Shown in pieces: positions 1 through 8,974 of a stretch of 64,000 bases of DNA. The stretch's first letter is position 1. The number at the start of each line of letters is the position of its first letter. The position numbers and the translations under genes were made by a program. The stretch covers positions 7,762 through 71,761 of the forward strand of contig NZ_NKHL01000103.1 in the NCBI RefSeq assembly GCF_002934685.1, written 5' to 3'. Source of the DNA: Pseudomonas bohemica (GTDB lineage Bacteria; Pseudomonadota; Gammaproteobacteria; Pseudomonadales; Pseudomonadaceae). Below the pieces are notes generated by a model. That model saw only the letters and a list, made by a program, of their open reading frames with translations, searched no databases and was not told the origin of the DNA.

Positions 1-195
1 CGGGCCAATGGAAACGACGACGATCTCGGTCGCAACGCCCTTCTCTTTCAGGCGTACGGCTTCTTCCACGGCGATTTCGCAGAAGGGGTTCATCGACATT
101 TTTACGTTAGCGAGATCGACGCCGGAGTTGTCCGCTTTGACGCGAACCTTGACGTTGTAGTCGACCACTCGTTTGACAGCTACAAGAACCTTCAT
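1..195 (-). CDS. etfB: Electron transfer flavoprotein beta subunit, 5' end only
   Basis: The first 65 codons of the ETF small subunit are present; the gene runs off the left edge. The reverse-strand reading begins [20 protein letters not shown] and continues with [18 protein letters not shown], the conserved N-terminal beta-alpha unit of EtfB proteins. With EtfA the protein carries electrons from acyl-CoA dehydrogenases to ETF-ubiquinone oxidoreductase, whose gene starts 528 bp away on the other strand. This divergent arrangement is usual in Pseudomonas. The ATG at 195-193 is the natural family start. Identity is clear; only completeness is lacking. Confidence 0.95.
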   Translation of the reverse strand, partial: MKVLVAVKRVVDYNVKVRVKADNSGVDLANVKMSMNPFCEIAVEEAVRLKEKGVATEIVVVSIGP

Positions 196-226
196 GGATT
201 CCTCGTTACTCTCCGGTGAAAAGAAG

Positions 227-247
227 TCGCCAGGCCAAGCCTGGCGA
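227..247. promoter_or_regulatory. Perfect hairpin in the etfB leader
   Basis: TCGCCAGGC, a three-base loop CAA, then GCCTGGCGA form a 9-bp perfect inverted repeat about 32 bp upstream of the etfB start. No T-run follows on either strand, so it is not a standard terminator. It could be a leader hairpin or a protein site; the function is unknown. Confidence 0.4.
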
Positions 248-579
248 TGGGTACACGTCAGTGTAAAGAACACCTTTGAAAACAGCGTATTCGTCGTTGC
301 CTAACGGTGAGTTCAGCAAAAAACAACCGCGCTCCCGTTCCAGGCCAAGTCATACGCAGGCCATGCGTGTAAACTGCTCCCCGCCTGCCGATTCCGGGGG
401 ATGAAGCAGGTCTGCTGCACGGCACTCGCGTCGTTTTCAGAGGGGTTCTCCTACCAACGGTCAGCCTACGGCGAGCGTAAAACCGCCCGTATCTTGACCG
501 GAACGCCTAGTGCGGTCAATACGACAAAAACGCCAGTCACAAGCCGTCTCCCTATGTTTTATCAGGGTTTCAGCTGATT

Positions 580-593
580 CAAACAAACGTTTG
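580..593. promoter_or_regulatory. PsrA-type operator upstream of etf-QO
   Basis: CAAAC-AAAC-GTTTG reads as two half-sites separated by four bases, matching the published PsrA consensus (G/C)AAAC-N2-4-GTTT(G/C). The inner ACAAACGTTTGT is also a perfect 12-bp palindrome. It ends two bases before a -35 element, a position suited to repression. PsrA is the TetR-family long-chain fatty-acid sensor of Pseudomonas, and ETF dehydrogenase acts in fatty acid oxidation, so the site makes physiological sense. Confidence 0.65.
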
Positions 594-595
594 TA

Positions 596-624
596 TTGGA
601 CCTGCAAGGTGGTGTAGATATAAT
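596..624 (+). promoter_or_regulatory. Sigma70 promoter of etf-QO
   Basis: TTGGAC at 596-601 and a perfect TATAAT at 619-624 are separated by 17 bp. Transcription would start near 631, giving a leader of about 93 nt before the GTG start codon. The rest of the 196-723 interval shows no convincing gene; a 64-codon reverse frame at 461-655 has no support. Confidence 0.7.
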
Positions 625-723
625 GCGCCCCTTTAAGATGACGCCCGGATGACAACCGTTCCGCGTGTCGGTTTTCAGCTACTTATAAAAAAATACCGTT
701 GAGCCTTGATCAGGAGATAGCCA

Positions 724-2388
724 GTGGAACGCGAATTTATGGAATTCGACGTCGTCATCGTCGGAGCCGGCCCCGCCGGGCTGTCCGCCGCATGCCGTCT
801 GAAACAGAAGGCCGCCGAAGCTGGCCAGGAAATCAGCGTCTGCGTGGTGGAAAAAGGCTCTGAAGTTGGCGCTCATATTCTCTCAGGCGCGGTGTTCGAA
901 CCGCGTGCCCTGAACGAGCTGTTTCCTGACTGGAAAGAATTGGGCGCCCCGCTGAACACGCCGGTCAAAGGCGATGACATTTATGTGCTGACCAGCGCCG
1001 AAGCCGGCACCAAAGTGCCTGGTGCGTTCGTGCCCAGGACCATGCACAACGAAGGCAACTACATAATTTCCCTTGGTAATCTGTGCCGCTGGCTGGCGCA
1101 GCAGGCCGAGAACCTGGGCGTAGAAATTTATCCGGGTTTCGCCGCTCAGGAAGCGCTGATCGACGAAAGCGGCGTGGTCCGCGGGATCATCACCGGTGAT
1201 CTGGGCGTCGATCGCGAAGGTAATCCGAAAGAGGGCCTGTACACCCCTGGCATGGAACTGCGCGGCAAGTACACACTGTTCGCCGAAGGTTGCCGCGGCC
1301 ATATCGGCAAGCAACTGATCAAACGCTTCAATCTGGACAGCGAAGCCGATGCCCAGCATTACGGTATCGGCCTCAAGGAGATCTGGGAAGTCGATCCGGC
1401 CAAGCATCAGCAAGGCCTGGTGGTGCACACCGCCGGCTGGCCGCTGGACGTGATGGGCACCGAGAACACCGGCGGGTCCTTCCTTTATCACCTGGAAAAC
1501 AATCAGGTGGTGGTCGGCCTGATCGTCGATCTGTCCTATGCCAACCCATTCCTGTCGCCATTCGACGAATTCCAGCGCCTCAAGCATCACCCGATCCTCA
1601 AGCAGTATCTGGAAGGAGGCAAGCGCGTAAGCTACGGTGCGCGCGCGATCGCCAAGGGCGGCCTGAACTCGCTGCCGAAGATGGTCTTCCCGGGCGGCGC
1701 GCTGATCGGTTGCGATTTGGGCACCCTCAACTTCGCCAAGATCAAGGGCAGCCACACGGCCATGAAGTCCGGCATGCTGGCGGCAGAGTCGGTGGCTGAC
1801 GCGCTGTTCGCCGGCAACGAAGGCGGCGATGCACTGAACGGCTACGTCGATGCATTCAAGGGCAGTTGGCTGCATGAAGAGCTTTTCGCCAGCCGTAACT
1901 TCGGCGCGGCGATTCACAAGTTTGGTCCGATCCTGGGTGGCGCCTTCAACTTCATCGACCAGAACCTGTTCGGCGGCAAGATCCCCTTCACCCTGCACGA
2001 CAACAAGCCTGACTATGCGTGCATGAAGCTGGCGGCCGATTCCAAGCGGATCGACTACCCGAAACCGGACGGCAAGCTGAGCTTCGACAAACTGAGTTCG
2101 GTGTTCATCTCCGGCACCAACCACGAAGAAGAGCAGCCTTGCCACCTGAAGTTGAAGGATCCGAGCATCCCGATCAACGTCAACCTGCCCAAATACGACG
2201 AGCCTGCGCAACGTTACTGCCCAGCTGGCGTGTACGAGGTGGTGACGCAGGAAGACGGCGCCAAACGATTCCAGATCAACGCGCAGAACTGCGTGCATTG
2301 CAAGACCTGCGACATCAAGGATCCGTCGCAGAACATTACCTGGGTAACGCCTGAGGGTGCGGGCGGGCCGACTTACCCGAATATGTAA
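724..2388 (+). CDS. etfD (etf-QO): Electron transfer flavoprotein-ubiquinone oxidoreductase
   Basis: Inner-membrane-associated FAD and 4Fe-4S enzyme that passes electrons from reduced ETF to ubiquinone during fatty acid and amino acid oxidation. The 554-residue length is normal. The N-terminus carries the FAD Rossmann motif VIVGAGPAGLSAACRL (about residues 11-26). The C-terminal cluster region has CPAGVYE and CVHCKTCDIKDP, supplying the four cysteines. The start is GTG at 724, supported by AGGAG at 712-716 with seven-base spacing; an in-frame ATG at 739 is a weaker alternative. It is divergent from etfB and probably under PsrA control. Intact. Confidence 0.97.
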   Translation: MEREFMEFDVVIVGAGPAGLSAACRLKQKAAEAGQEISVCVVEKGSEVGAHILSGAVFEPRALNELFPDWKELGAPLNTPVKGDDIYVLTSAEAGTKVPGAFVPRTMHNEGNYIISLGNLCRWLAQQAENLGVEIYPGFAAQEALIDESGVVRGIITGDLGVDREGNPKEGLYTPGMELRGKYTLFAEGCRGHIGKQLIKRFNLDSEADAQHYGIGLKEIWEVDPAKHQQGLVVHTAGWPLDVMGTENTGGSFLYHLENNQVVVGLIVDLSYANPFLSPFDEFQRLKHHPILKQYLEGGKRVSYGARAIAKGGLNSLPKMVFPGGALIGCDLGTLNFAKIKGSHTAMKSGMLAAESVADALFAGNEGGDALNGYVDAFKGSWLHEELFASRNFGAAIHKFGPILGGAFNFIDQNLFGGKIPFTLHDNKPDYACMKLAADSKRIDYPKPDGKLSFDKLSSVFISGTNHEEEQPCHLKLKDPSIPINVNLPKYDEPAQRYCPAGVYEVVTQEDGAKRFQINAQNCVHCKTCDIKDPSQNITWVTPEGAGGPTYPNM

Positions 2389-2422
2389 AAACGCCGCAGC
2401 GCGTTGTAATCTGCAAGCTGCG

Positions 2423-2456
2423 AGAAAGGCGCCGATCAAGGCGCCTTTCTTGTTTT
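2423..2456. terminator. Rho-independent terminator after etf-QO
   Basis: AGAAAGGCGCC, a six-base loop, then GGCGCCTTTCT followed by TGTTTT form an 11-bp perfect stem with a T-rich tail. It lies between convergent etf-QO and the AraC gene and can serve both strands. Confidence 0.85.
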
Positions 2457-3360
2457 AAGCCGAAATCCTCAGCCGCTCTCCTTCTTCTCCCGGATTACGC
2501 TCGAAGTAGCGCTTGTACTCACGGCTGAACTGCGATGTGCTCTGATACCCGACTTTGTGCGCCACCTGGGCCACGCCCATGCCTTCTCCGATCAGCATCT
2601 GCTGAGCCTTGAGCAGCCGCAGGCGCTTGAGGTACTGCACTGGCGACAGCATCGTGCTGCGTTTGAAATGCTCGTGAAAGGTCGATGCGCTCATGTTGGC
2701 GCAACGGGCAAGGTCGTCGACACTCAGCGCTTCGCTGTAATGATCGCGCAGATGTTGTAACGCCGCGCCGATACGCGCGAAATGCCCCTGTTGCTCGACC
2801 AGCGCCCGCAGCACACCCGACTGGGGGCCGCGCAGCGCCGCATACAAGACCTCTCTCACCCTTGCCGGGCCCATCACCTGGGCATCCAGCGGGTCGTGCA
2901 GGCAATGCAGCAGACGCTCGACGCTCTCGCGCATCGATGCATCCAGTTCGGCCGAGCTCATGGATTCCGGGGTCTGCGCCCGCACCGTGACATCCCGCGC
3001 CTGCCCCATGGCCTGGACCAACTCACTCAGCACCGTGCGGTCGATCATCACCGCCACCCCGTACATGGGCTCCTCTTGCGTGGCGAAGGTCTCGCACATG
3101 AACGGCACCGACAGCGCCTGCACCAGATAATGACCGGCGCCGTATTCCAGGGTCCGCGACCCCAGGCGCGCCAGTTTGCTGCCCTGGGCAAGAATCACCA
3201 GGCTCGGCTCGTAGATCTGCGGGCTGCTGGCGACGTAGTAGTCCCAGGACATCGCCTGCACACCCGGGACACGCGTGTCGACGAAGCCGGGACGTGAGGC
3301 TAGCGGCTTGATCAGGGAAACCAGCGTGGCATTGGCGTCGGAGTGAAGGGTCAGAGACAT
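2455..3360 (-). CDS. AraC-family transcriptional regulator
   Basis: DNA-binding regulator of 301 residues. The C-terminal third holds the paired AraC helix-turn-helix, with ALSVDDLARCANMSASTFH as the first unit and GVAQVAHKVGYQSTSQFSREY as the second. The N-terminal half matches the cupin-like AraC_N type also found in YqhC. I chose ATG at 3360; a TTG two codons upstream is possible but less likely. It is divergent from the zinc alcohol dehydrogenase at 3539, with 178 bp between them. That pairing resembles yqhC/yqhD in enterics, where the regulator senses aldehydes, so control of the neighbour is a reasonable inference. The effector is not deducible. Confidence 0.88.
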   Translation of the reverse strand: MSLTLHSDANATLVSLIKPLASRPGFVDTRVPGVQAMSWDYYVASSPQIYEPSLVILAQGSKLARLGSRTLEYGAGHYLVQALSVPFMCETFATQEEPMYGVAVMIDRTVLSELVQAMGQARDVTVRAQTPESMSSAELDASMRESVERLLHCLHDPLDAQVMGPARVREVLYAALRGPQSGVLRALVEQQGHFARIGAALQHLRDHYSEALSVDDLARCANMSASTFHEHFKRSTMLSPVQYLKRLRLLKAQQMLIGEGMGVAQVAHKVGYQSTSQFSREYKRYFERNPGEEGERLRISA

Positions 3361-3538
3361 GGGCAACCGGACAGAGGATTAGACACTGCCATCATCGCAG
3401 ATCTGCGGCACAACGCAGCCACCGGAAAGGCATTTCCGGAGGATTAGGCATGACACGCGGAGGAATGGTCATGGCAGCAAAAGCCCTTGCTGCGCAGAAT
3501 GCACGGCCTCAACTGTCATCGTTTCTGCGAGGTTTCAC

Positions 3539-4591
3539 ATGTACACAGCTATCGGTTATGCCGCCCAATCGGCCACTGCGCCCCTCGCCCCCATGACCTT
3601 CAACCGCCGCAGTCCGCGCCCGGACGACGTGGCCATCGACATCCTCTACTGCGGCGTCTGCCACTCAGACATTCACCAGGCACGCAACGAATGGGGTATC
3701 GCCGTTTATCCGTTGATGCCGGGCCACGAGATCGTAGGCAAGGTCACCGAAGTCGGCGCCAACGTCACCAGGCACAAAGTCGGTGATCTGGTCGGCGTCG
3801 GCTGCATGGTCGACTCTTGCCGTCATTGCGAAGCCTGCGCCGCGGACCTCGAGCAGTACTGCCTGGAAGGCCCGACCCTGACTTATGCCACCCCGGACCG
3901 CATCGACGGCACCAACACCATGGGCGGCTACTCCAGCAGCATCGTGGTCAGCGAGCACTTCGTGGTGCGCATTCCCGAGAAGCTGGACCTGGCCGCCGCC
4001 GCACCGATTCTCTGCGCCGGCATCACTACCTATTCCCCACTCAAACACTACGGCGTGAAAGCTGGCGACAAGGTGGGCGTACTGGGTATGGGCGGTCTGG
4101 GCCATATGGGTATCAAGTTCGCTAAGGCCATGGGGGCTGAAGTCACGTTGTTCACCCGCTCGGCGAGCAAGGCGGAAGAAGCCCGTCGTCAGGGCGCCGA
4201 TCACGTGATCGTATCCACCGACGCCGATCAGATGAAGGCCGCGGCCGGTCACTTCGACTTCCTGCTCGACACCATTCCGGTGCAGCACGACCTCAACCCC
4301 TACCTGGAAACCCTGCGCTTCGACGGCGTGCACATTCTGGTGGGTTTGATCGAACCGGTTGATCCGGCGCTGCATGCAGCCAATCTGGTGATGAAACGCC
4401 GCGTCCTGGCAGGTTCCTTGATCGGTGGCATCGCGGAAACTCAGGAAGTGCTGGATTTCTGCGCCGAACACAACATCAGCTGTGACATCGAGATGCTTGA
4501 TATCAAGAACATCAACGAAGCGTACAGCCGCATGATCGCGGGGGATGTGAAGTATCGTTTCGTGATCGATATGGCGACGTTGAAGGCGTAA
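3539..4591 (+). CDS. Zinc-dependent NAD(P) alcohol dehydrogenase (YahK / cinnamyl alcohol type)
   Basis: Medium-chain dehydrogenase/reductase of 350 residues that interconverts alcohols and aldehydes. The catalytic zinc ligands lie in GVCHSD (near residue 38) and GHE (near 61). The structural zinc cysteines lie in SCRHCEACAADLEQYC. The nucleotide fold shows VLGMGGLGHMGIKFAKAMGA. The pattern is that of the YahK/YjgB cinnamyl-alcohol-dehydrogenase group, usually NADPH-preferring broad-range aldehyde reductases. The divergent AraC gene is the likely regulator. The physiological substrate is unknown; aldehyde detoxification is the usual assignment. Confidence 0.92.
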   Translation: MYTAIGYAAQSATAPLAPMTFNRRSPRPDDVAIDILYCGVCHSDIHQARNEWGIAVYPLMPGHEIVGKVTEVGANVTRHKVGDLVGVGCMVDSCRHCEACAADLEQYCLEGPTLTYATPDRIDGTNTMGGYSSSIVVSEHFVVRIPEKLDLAAAAPILCAGITTYSPLKHYGVKAGDKVGVLGMGGLGHMGIKFAKAMGAEVTLFTRSASKAEEARRQGADHVIVSTDADQMKAAAGHFDFLLDTIPVQHDLNPYLETLRFDGVHILVGLIEPVDPALHAANLVMKRRVLAGSLIGGIAETQEVLDFCAEHNISCDIEMLDIKNINEAYSRMIAGDVKYRFVIDMATLKA

Positions 4592-4602
4592 CCACTCTCT
4601 GC

Positions 4603-4684
4603 AGGAGCACGCTTGCCCGCGATAGCGTCGTGTCAGACAGCCTTTTGCTGCAGACAGATCGCAATTGCGGGCAAGCGTGCTCCT
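4603..4684. repeat. REP-type inverted repeat
   Basis: Two 18-base arms, AGGAGCACGCTTGCCCGC at 4603-4620 and its exact reverse complement at 4667-4684, flank a 46-base centre. The sequence is of the Pseudomonas REP/BIME class and lies between the convergent dehydrogenase and IclR genes. Confidence 0.8.
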
Positions 4685-4701
4685 ACAAGGTAAAGTGCGT
4701 C

Positions 4702-5535
4702 TTACCCACCCAACTCCGCCGACAGCCGCGCCGCAGTCTCCTTGATCACCGGCACCAGCTCGGCCATCTTTTCCAGCGGCATGTATGGCACCGTACTGGC
4801 GATGCTGATCCCGGCGACGATGTGTTTGCCGGCATCACGAATCGGCGCCGCCACGCAACGAATCGACGGTTCGTTGTCCTCCAGATCGAACGCATACCCG
4901 CCTTTCACATACTCGTGCATGCGCTCGCGCACCTGCTCCCAGGTCTGCTCCTGATGGGCTGGCCAGAGCGGGTTCCTCGTCAATTGCGGCACACTGACGT
5001 CATACAGCTTTCGCCACTCGCTTTCCGGGCTGTCCAGCAGCAGCGCCTTGCCAATGCCGGTACGTGCCAGCGGCATGCGATGGCCCACCCTCGAACGCAT
5101 TTCCGGGCCGTTGCGGCCAGGGTTTTTGTGCAGGTACAACACTTCATCGCCATCGCGCACCGCCAGATGCACGGTGTCGCCGGTCAGTGCCGACAACTCA
5201 TCGAGAAATGGCCGGGCCAGCATCGCCAGCGGCAGCTCTTCGCGTGCCTGAAAACCCAGTTCGATCAGCTTGGGCCCCAACAGATAGCCCACTTGCGGCA
5301 GCACCCGCAGATAGCGTTCTTCGACCAGACAGCTGGCGAGCCGATGGGTCGTGCTGCGCGTGGTGCCGATCAAGCGGGCGATTTCCTTGAGATCGCGGGC
5401 ACCGCTGGCGACCGCCTGCACCACACCCAGGCCACGCAGCAGGGTTTGGGTGCCAGTGGGTGCGGCGTCCTTGCCAGGCATGCTCCCGTGGCCTTTCAGG
5501 TCGGGAGCGTCTTTGAGGTCGGAAGTGTCTTGCAT
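4702..5535 (-). CDS. IclR-family regulator, probably of galactonate genes
   Basis: Regulator of 277 residues with an N-terminal winged helix (TQTLLRGLGVVQAVA... DLKEIARLIGTTRSTTHRLA) and a C-terminal IclR effector domain (GHRMPLARTGIGKALL; AFDLEDNEPSIRCVAAPI; AGISIAS). I placed the start at 5535, where AAGG precedes the ATG by six bases; the frame is open further upstream, but that sequence lacks family character. It is the last gene of the dgo set on the same strand, 64 bp after the transporter. E. coli uses a GntR-type DgoR, so an IclR protein would be a different solution to the same control task. The effector (galactonate or its keto-deoxy product) is inferred from context. Confidence 0.88.
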   Translation of the reverse strand: MQDTSDLKDAPDLKGHGSMPGKDAAPTGTQTLLRGLGVVQAVASGARDLKEIARLIGTTRSTTHRLASCLVEERYLRVLPQVGYLLGPKLIELGFQAREELPLAMLARPFLDELSALTGDTVHLAVRDGDEVLYLHKNPGRNGPEMRSRVGHRMPLARTGIGKALLLDSPESEWRKLYDVSVPQLTRNPLWPAHQEQTWEQVRERMHEYVKGGYAFDLEDNEPSIRCVAAPIRDAGKHIVAGISIASTVPYMPLEKMAELVPVIKETAARLSAELGG

Positions 5536-5599
5536 ATCACGCCTTATCGAATCAGAAGCTGGCGGCATTATCGTCGCCAGCTGTTTTCGGTGCCAAGGG

Positions 5600-6913
5600 T
5601 TACAGCTCGATCCGCTCGACTTTGCCCACCAACAGGATGTAGGACAGCGCCCCAAGCAGGGCCAGCACGGCGATGTAGGTAATCGCCGGGGCGAAGGATT
5701 GCCCGGAAGCAAGGAAGCCGATGACGATGGGCGTGGCGATGGCGGCCAGGTTGCCGATCAGGTTGAAGGTGCCACCGGTCAGGCCCAGCAGGCGGGCCGG
5801 CGCCAGTGTCGACACCAACGACCAGGTAATCGACGCAAGGCCGTTGCCGAAGAACGCCAGCGCCAGAAAGGCGATCACCAGCGGGGTGGATTCGACGTAG
5901 TTGGCACCGATGATCGAGGTCGAAATCAACAGCCCGGCAATGATCGGCAGCTTTCGCGCGAAGCCTACCGTGTAGCCGCGACGAATCAGCCAGTCCGAGA
6001 AAAAGCCTGAACAAAGCACGCCGACAAAGGCCGCCAAAAAAGGCAGAGAGGCCAGCAGACCGGACTTGATGAAATCCATGCCGCGATACTTGACCAGATA
6101 CGTCGGGAACCAGGTGAGAAAGAACCACAGGGTCGAATTCAGACAGAACTGGCCCAGATAGATGCCCCACAGCTTGCGCTTGCTGAGCACGATGCCCAGA
6201 TCCTGCCAACTAAACCCACCCTTGTCTTTCGCCGTATCGGTCTGAATGTCCACCAGACCGCCGCCTTCGCTGATCAGGTCGATTTCGCCCTGGTTCACGC
6301 CTCTGAAATCACGCGGCTCGCGATAGACCATGTACCAGATCACCGCCCAGAGGACGCCCAAGCCCCCGGTCGCGACGAATACCATGTGCCAGCCGAAAGT
6401 CGCCTGAAGCCAGGCCAGTACGGGGGTGAGGAAGGCCAGCCCGACGAACTGCCCGGAGGTGTAGAAACCGACCGCGGTGGCGCGCTCCTTTTCCGGGAAC
6501 CAGGCGGTGACCACTCGACTGTTGATCGGGTAAGCCGGCGCTTCCAGCGCGCCAACGGCCATGCGCAGAATGAACAGCCCTATGAAACTGCCGACGAAGC
6601 CGAGAAAGACGGTTGCCACCGACCACAGCGCCAGCGCCACGGTGTAGAGGATGCGCGGCGGCACCCGGTCAACCAGCCAGCCACCGGGCAATTGCATGGC
6701 AGCGTAGGTCCAGCCGAATGCGGAGAACACCAGGCCGACGTGGACCGGATCGATGCCCAGTTCGCTGGTCAGGGCCGGAGCGGCGATTGAGAGGTTGCTG
6801 CGGTCAAGGTAGTTGATGACCACGGTGATGAACAGCAGCACCATGATGAAGAAGCGTTTGCGGGTCGGCGTCGCGGCGATCGCCCGCGCCTGCGGCAAGG
6901 TCTGTGTGCGCAT
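5600..6913 (-). CDS. dgoT: MFS transporter, ACS family, probable D-galactonate importer
   Basis: Polytopic inner-membrane protein of 437 residues, the usual length for the anion:cation symporter family (DgoT, GudP, ExuT). The motifs NYLDRSNLSIAAPAL in the first helix, GWLVDRVPPR in the first cytoplasmic loop, and AYPINSRVVTAWFPEKERATAVG fit that family. It sits directly after dgoD on the same strand, which supports galactonate or a related sugar acid as the substrate with proton symport. It is separated from dgoD by about 180 bp containing a foldback repeat, so operon read-through may be attenuated there. Confidence 0.9.
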   Translation of the reverse strand: MRTQTLPQARAIAATPTRKRFFIMVLLFITVVINYLDRSNLSIAAPALTSELGIDPVHVGLVFSAFGWTYAAMQLPGGWLVDRVPPRILYTVALALWSVATVFLGFVGSFIGLFILRMAVGALEAPAYPINSRVVTAWFPEKERATAVGFYTSGQFVGLAFLTPVLAWLQATFGWHMVFVATGGLGVLWAVIWYMVYREPRDFRGVNQGEIDLISEGGGLVDIQTDTAKDKGGFSWQDLGIVLSKRKLWGIYLGQFCLNSTLWFFLTWFPTYLVKYRGMDFIKSGLLASLPFLAAFVGVLCSGFFSDWLIRRGYTVGFARKLPIIAGLLISTSIIGANYVESTPLVIAFLALAFFGNGLASITWSLVSTLAPARLLGLTGGTFNLIGNLAAIATPIVIGFLASGQSFAPAITYIAVLALLGALSYILLVGKVERIEL

Positions 6914-6960
6914 GGGGAGTGCCTCTTTTTATGGTTGTCTGAGGTCTGTAATTTTTTTGC

Positions 6961-7072
6961 CGTTGATCGTTCCCACGCTCTGCGTGGAAATGCCATGAAT
7001 GACGCTGTGCGTCACAAGGGACACAGAGCGTCTGGAACTGCATTCCCACGCAAAGCGTGGGAACGATCAACG
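6961..7072. repeat. Long foldback repeat between dgoD and its transporter
   Basis: Arms of 19 bases (6961-6979 and 7054-7072) are perfect reverse complements containing GATCGTTCCCACGC. Inner sequences (CTGCGTGGAAATGC against GCATTCCCACGCAA; GACGCTGTGCGTC against GACACAGAGCGTC) continue the fold imperfectly. The whole looks like a miniature, probably dispersed, Pseudomonas repeat placed inside an operon. Confidence 0.75.
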
Positions 7073-7092
7073 ATCGCGTCAGGGAGAACTGA

Positions 7093-8241
7093 TCACCACT
7101 CGGCAAAACTGCCATCGGCATGACGCCAGATCGGGTTGCGCCAGCGATGACCGATGGCCGCGCGCTCCTTGACGTATTCCTCGTTGATCTCGATTCCCAG
7201 CCCCGGACCGTTGGGGATTTTCACCATGCCTTTGTCGTAGTCGAAAACTCCAGGGTTCTTGATGTAGTCGAGCAGGTCGTTGCTCTCGTTGTAGTGAATC
7301 CCCAGGCTCTGCTCCTGAATGAACGCGTTGTAGCAGGCCGCATCCAGTTGCAGGCACGCCGCCAGCGCGATCGGCCCCAGCGGGCAATGCAGAGCAAGCG
7401 CCACGTCGTAGGCTTCGGCCATGTTGGCGATCTTGCGCGTCTCGGTGATACCCCCCGCGTGGGAAGCGTCCGGCTGGATGATGTCGACATAACCTTCGCT
7501 TAACACACGCTTGAAGTCCCAGCGCGAGAAAAGACGTTCGCCCAGCGCAATCGGCGTACTGGTCAGCGGCGCCAGTTCCTTGAGCGCTTCGTAGTTCTCG
7601 CTGAGCACCGGCTCTTCGATGAACATCAGCTTGTACGGGTCCAGCTCCTTCATCAGCACCTTGGCCATGGGCTTGTGCACCCGACCATGGAAATCCACAC
7701 CAATGCCGACGTTGGGGCCCACCGCATCACGCACGGCGGCGACGTTAGCCAGAGCCAAGTCGACCTTTTCGAAGGTGTCGAGGAATTGCAGCTCTTCGGT
7801 GCCGTTCATCTTCACCGCCGTAAAACCACGCTCGACAGCTTCCCTGGCAGCACGCGCGGTGTCAGCCGGCCGGTCGCCGCCGATCCATGAGTACACACGA
7901 ATTTTGTCACGCACCTGGCCGCCCAGCAGATCACTGACCGAAACCCCCAGTGCCTTGCCCTTGATGTCCCACAACGCCTGGTCGATACCCGCCAGGGCGC
8001 TCATGTGGATAGCCCCGCCACGGTAGAAACCGCCACGATAGAGCACGGTCCAGATGTCCTCGATGTTGCGTGGGTCTTTTCCGATCAGATAGTCGGACAG
8101 TTCTTCAACGGCAGCGGCGACCGTGTGCGCACGGCCCTCGACCACTGGCTCACCCCAACCGGTAACGCCCTGGTCGGTTTCGACCTTGAGGAAGCACCAG
8201 CGCGGCGGAACGATGAAGGTCGTGAGTTTGGTGATTTTCAT
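7093..8241 (-). CDS. dgoD: D-galactonate dehydratase
   Basis: Converts D-galactonate to 2-dehydro-3-deoxygalactonate. The 382 residues equal the length of E. coli DgoD. It is an enolase-superfamily enzyme with all expected catalytic parts: VDFHGR (metal Asp and base His), FIEEP and GERLFS (metal Glu residues), QPDASHAGG (Asp) and LHCPLGPI (His). It lies downstream of dgoK and dgoA on the same strand and upstream of the transporter, completing a galactonate pathway to pyruvate and glyceraldehyde 3-phosphate. Intact. Confidence 0.97.
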   Translation of the reverse strand: MKITKLTTFIVPPRWCFLKVETDQGVTGWGEPVVEGRAHTVAAAVEELSDYLIGKDPRNIEDIWTVLYRGGFYRGGAIHMSALAGIDQALWDIKGKALGVSVSDLLGGQVRDKIRVYSWIGGDRPADTARAAREAVERGFTAVKMNGTEELQFLDTFEKVDLALANVAAVRDAVGPNVGIGVDFHGRVHKPMAKVLMKELDPYKLMFIEEPVLSENYEALKELAPLTSTPIALGERLFSRWDFKRVLSEGYVDIIQPDASHAGGITETRKIANMAEAYDVALALHCPLGPIALAACLQLDAACYNAFIQEQSLGIHYNESNDLLDYIKNPGVFDYDKGMVKIPNGPGLGIEINEEYVKERAAIGHRWRNPIWRHADGSFAEW

Positions 8242-8337
8242 CTCATATCTCTCTTATTCGAGGATGCTTGTTCGAAGACGCGTATTCAAAAACAGTTGCC
8301 AGCAACGGCGCGCCATGGGCGGCTCGACAAAATCAGG

Positions 8338-8973
8338 CTATTTGCTGCTCGCGGGACGGGACTGATTCCACGCGGCGACATAGGCCTTGGCCCGTTCAGC
8401 CACGTCGTCGGCGCTCATGCCGGGTTTGAACAGGCCCGAGCCCAGACCGAAACCACGCACCCCTGCATCGAGGAAGACCTGCATGTTGTCCGGCGTGATG
8501 CCACCCACAGGCAGCAACACGGTGTCGGCAGGCAACACCGCCAGCCATGCCTTTACCACGGCCGGTCCCATCTGCTCGGCGGGGAACATCTTCAGTACGT
8601 CGGCGCCATTGGCCAGCGCGGCGAAGGCTTCTGTCGGCGTCGCCACGCCGGGTGACAGCAGCAAGCCTTCGGACTTGGCGGCACGCAGCACTTCAGGATC
8701 ACTGTGAGGCATGACGATGACCTGCCCGCCCGCCTCTTTCACATGGCGTACTTGTTCCGTGGTTAGCACAGTGCCAGCACCGATCAGGCAATCGGCGGGC
8801 AGACTCTGACGCAACAAACGGATGCTGTCGTACGGTTGCGGGGAATTGAGCGGCACTTCGATGACGCGAAAACCGGCGGTGTACAGAACATCACCGATTG
8901 CCGGGGCTTCTTCGGGGCGCAGTCCGCGCAGAATTGCGACCAGGCCGTTTTGCGCGAGGGCTTGTTTGAGCAT
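8338..8973 (-). CDS. dgoA: 2-dehydro-3-deoxy-6-phosphogalactonate aldolase
   Basis: Splits KDPGal into pyruvate and glyceraldehyde 3-phosphate. The class I aldolase of 211 residues shows AILRGL (phosphate/carboxylate Arg), VIEVPLNSP (catalytic Glu) and DVLKMFPAE (Schiff-base Lys). The start at 8973 is separated from the dgoK TGA by one base (TGAAATG), a stop-start layout typical of translational coupling, and it matches the family N-terminus; in-frame ATG codons at 8988 and 9003 are alternatives. A 96-bp gap separates it from dgoD. Confidence 0.95.
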   Translation of the reverse strand: MLKQALAQNGLVAILRGLRPEEAPAIGDVLYTAGFRVIEVPLNSPQPYDSIRLLRQSLPADCLIGAGTVLTTEQVRHVKEAGGQVIVMPHSDPEVLRAAKSEGLLLSPGVATPTEAFAALANGADVLKMFPAEQMGPAVVKAWLAVLPADTVLLPVGGITPDNMQVFLDAGVRGFGLGSGLFKPGMSADDVAERAKAYVAAWNQSRPASSK

Positions 8974-8974
8974 T

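Noticed and set aside
461-655. A 64-codon minus-strand frame between etfB and etf-QO
   Set aside because: It overlaps the etf-QO promoter and PsrA site, lacks a ribosome site, and resembles nothing known.
883-2439. A 518-codon open frame on the minus strand
   Set aside because: It lies fully opposite etf-QO, which has clear motifs and a ribosome site. High-GC codon bias produces long antisense frames; the translated sequence resembles no protein.
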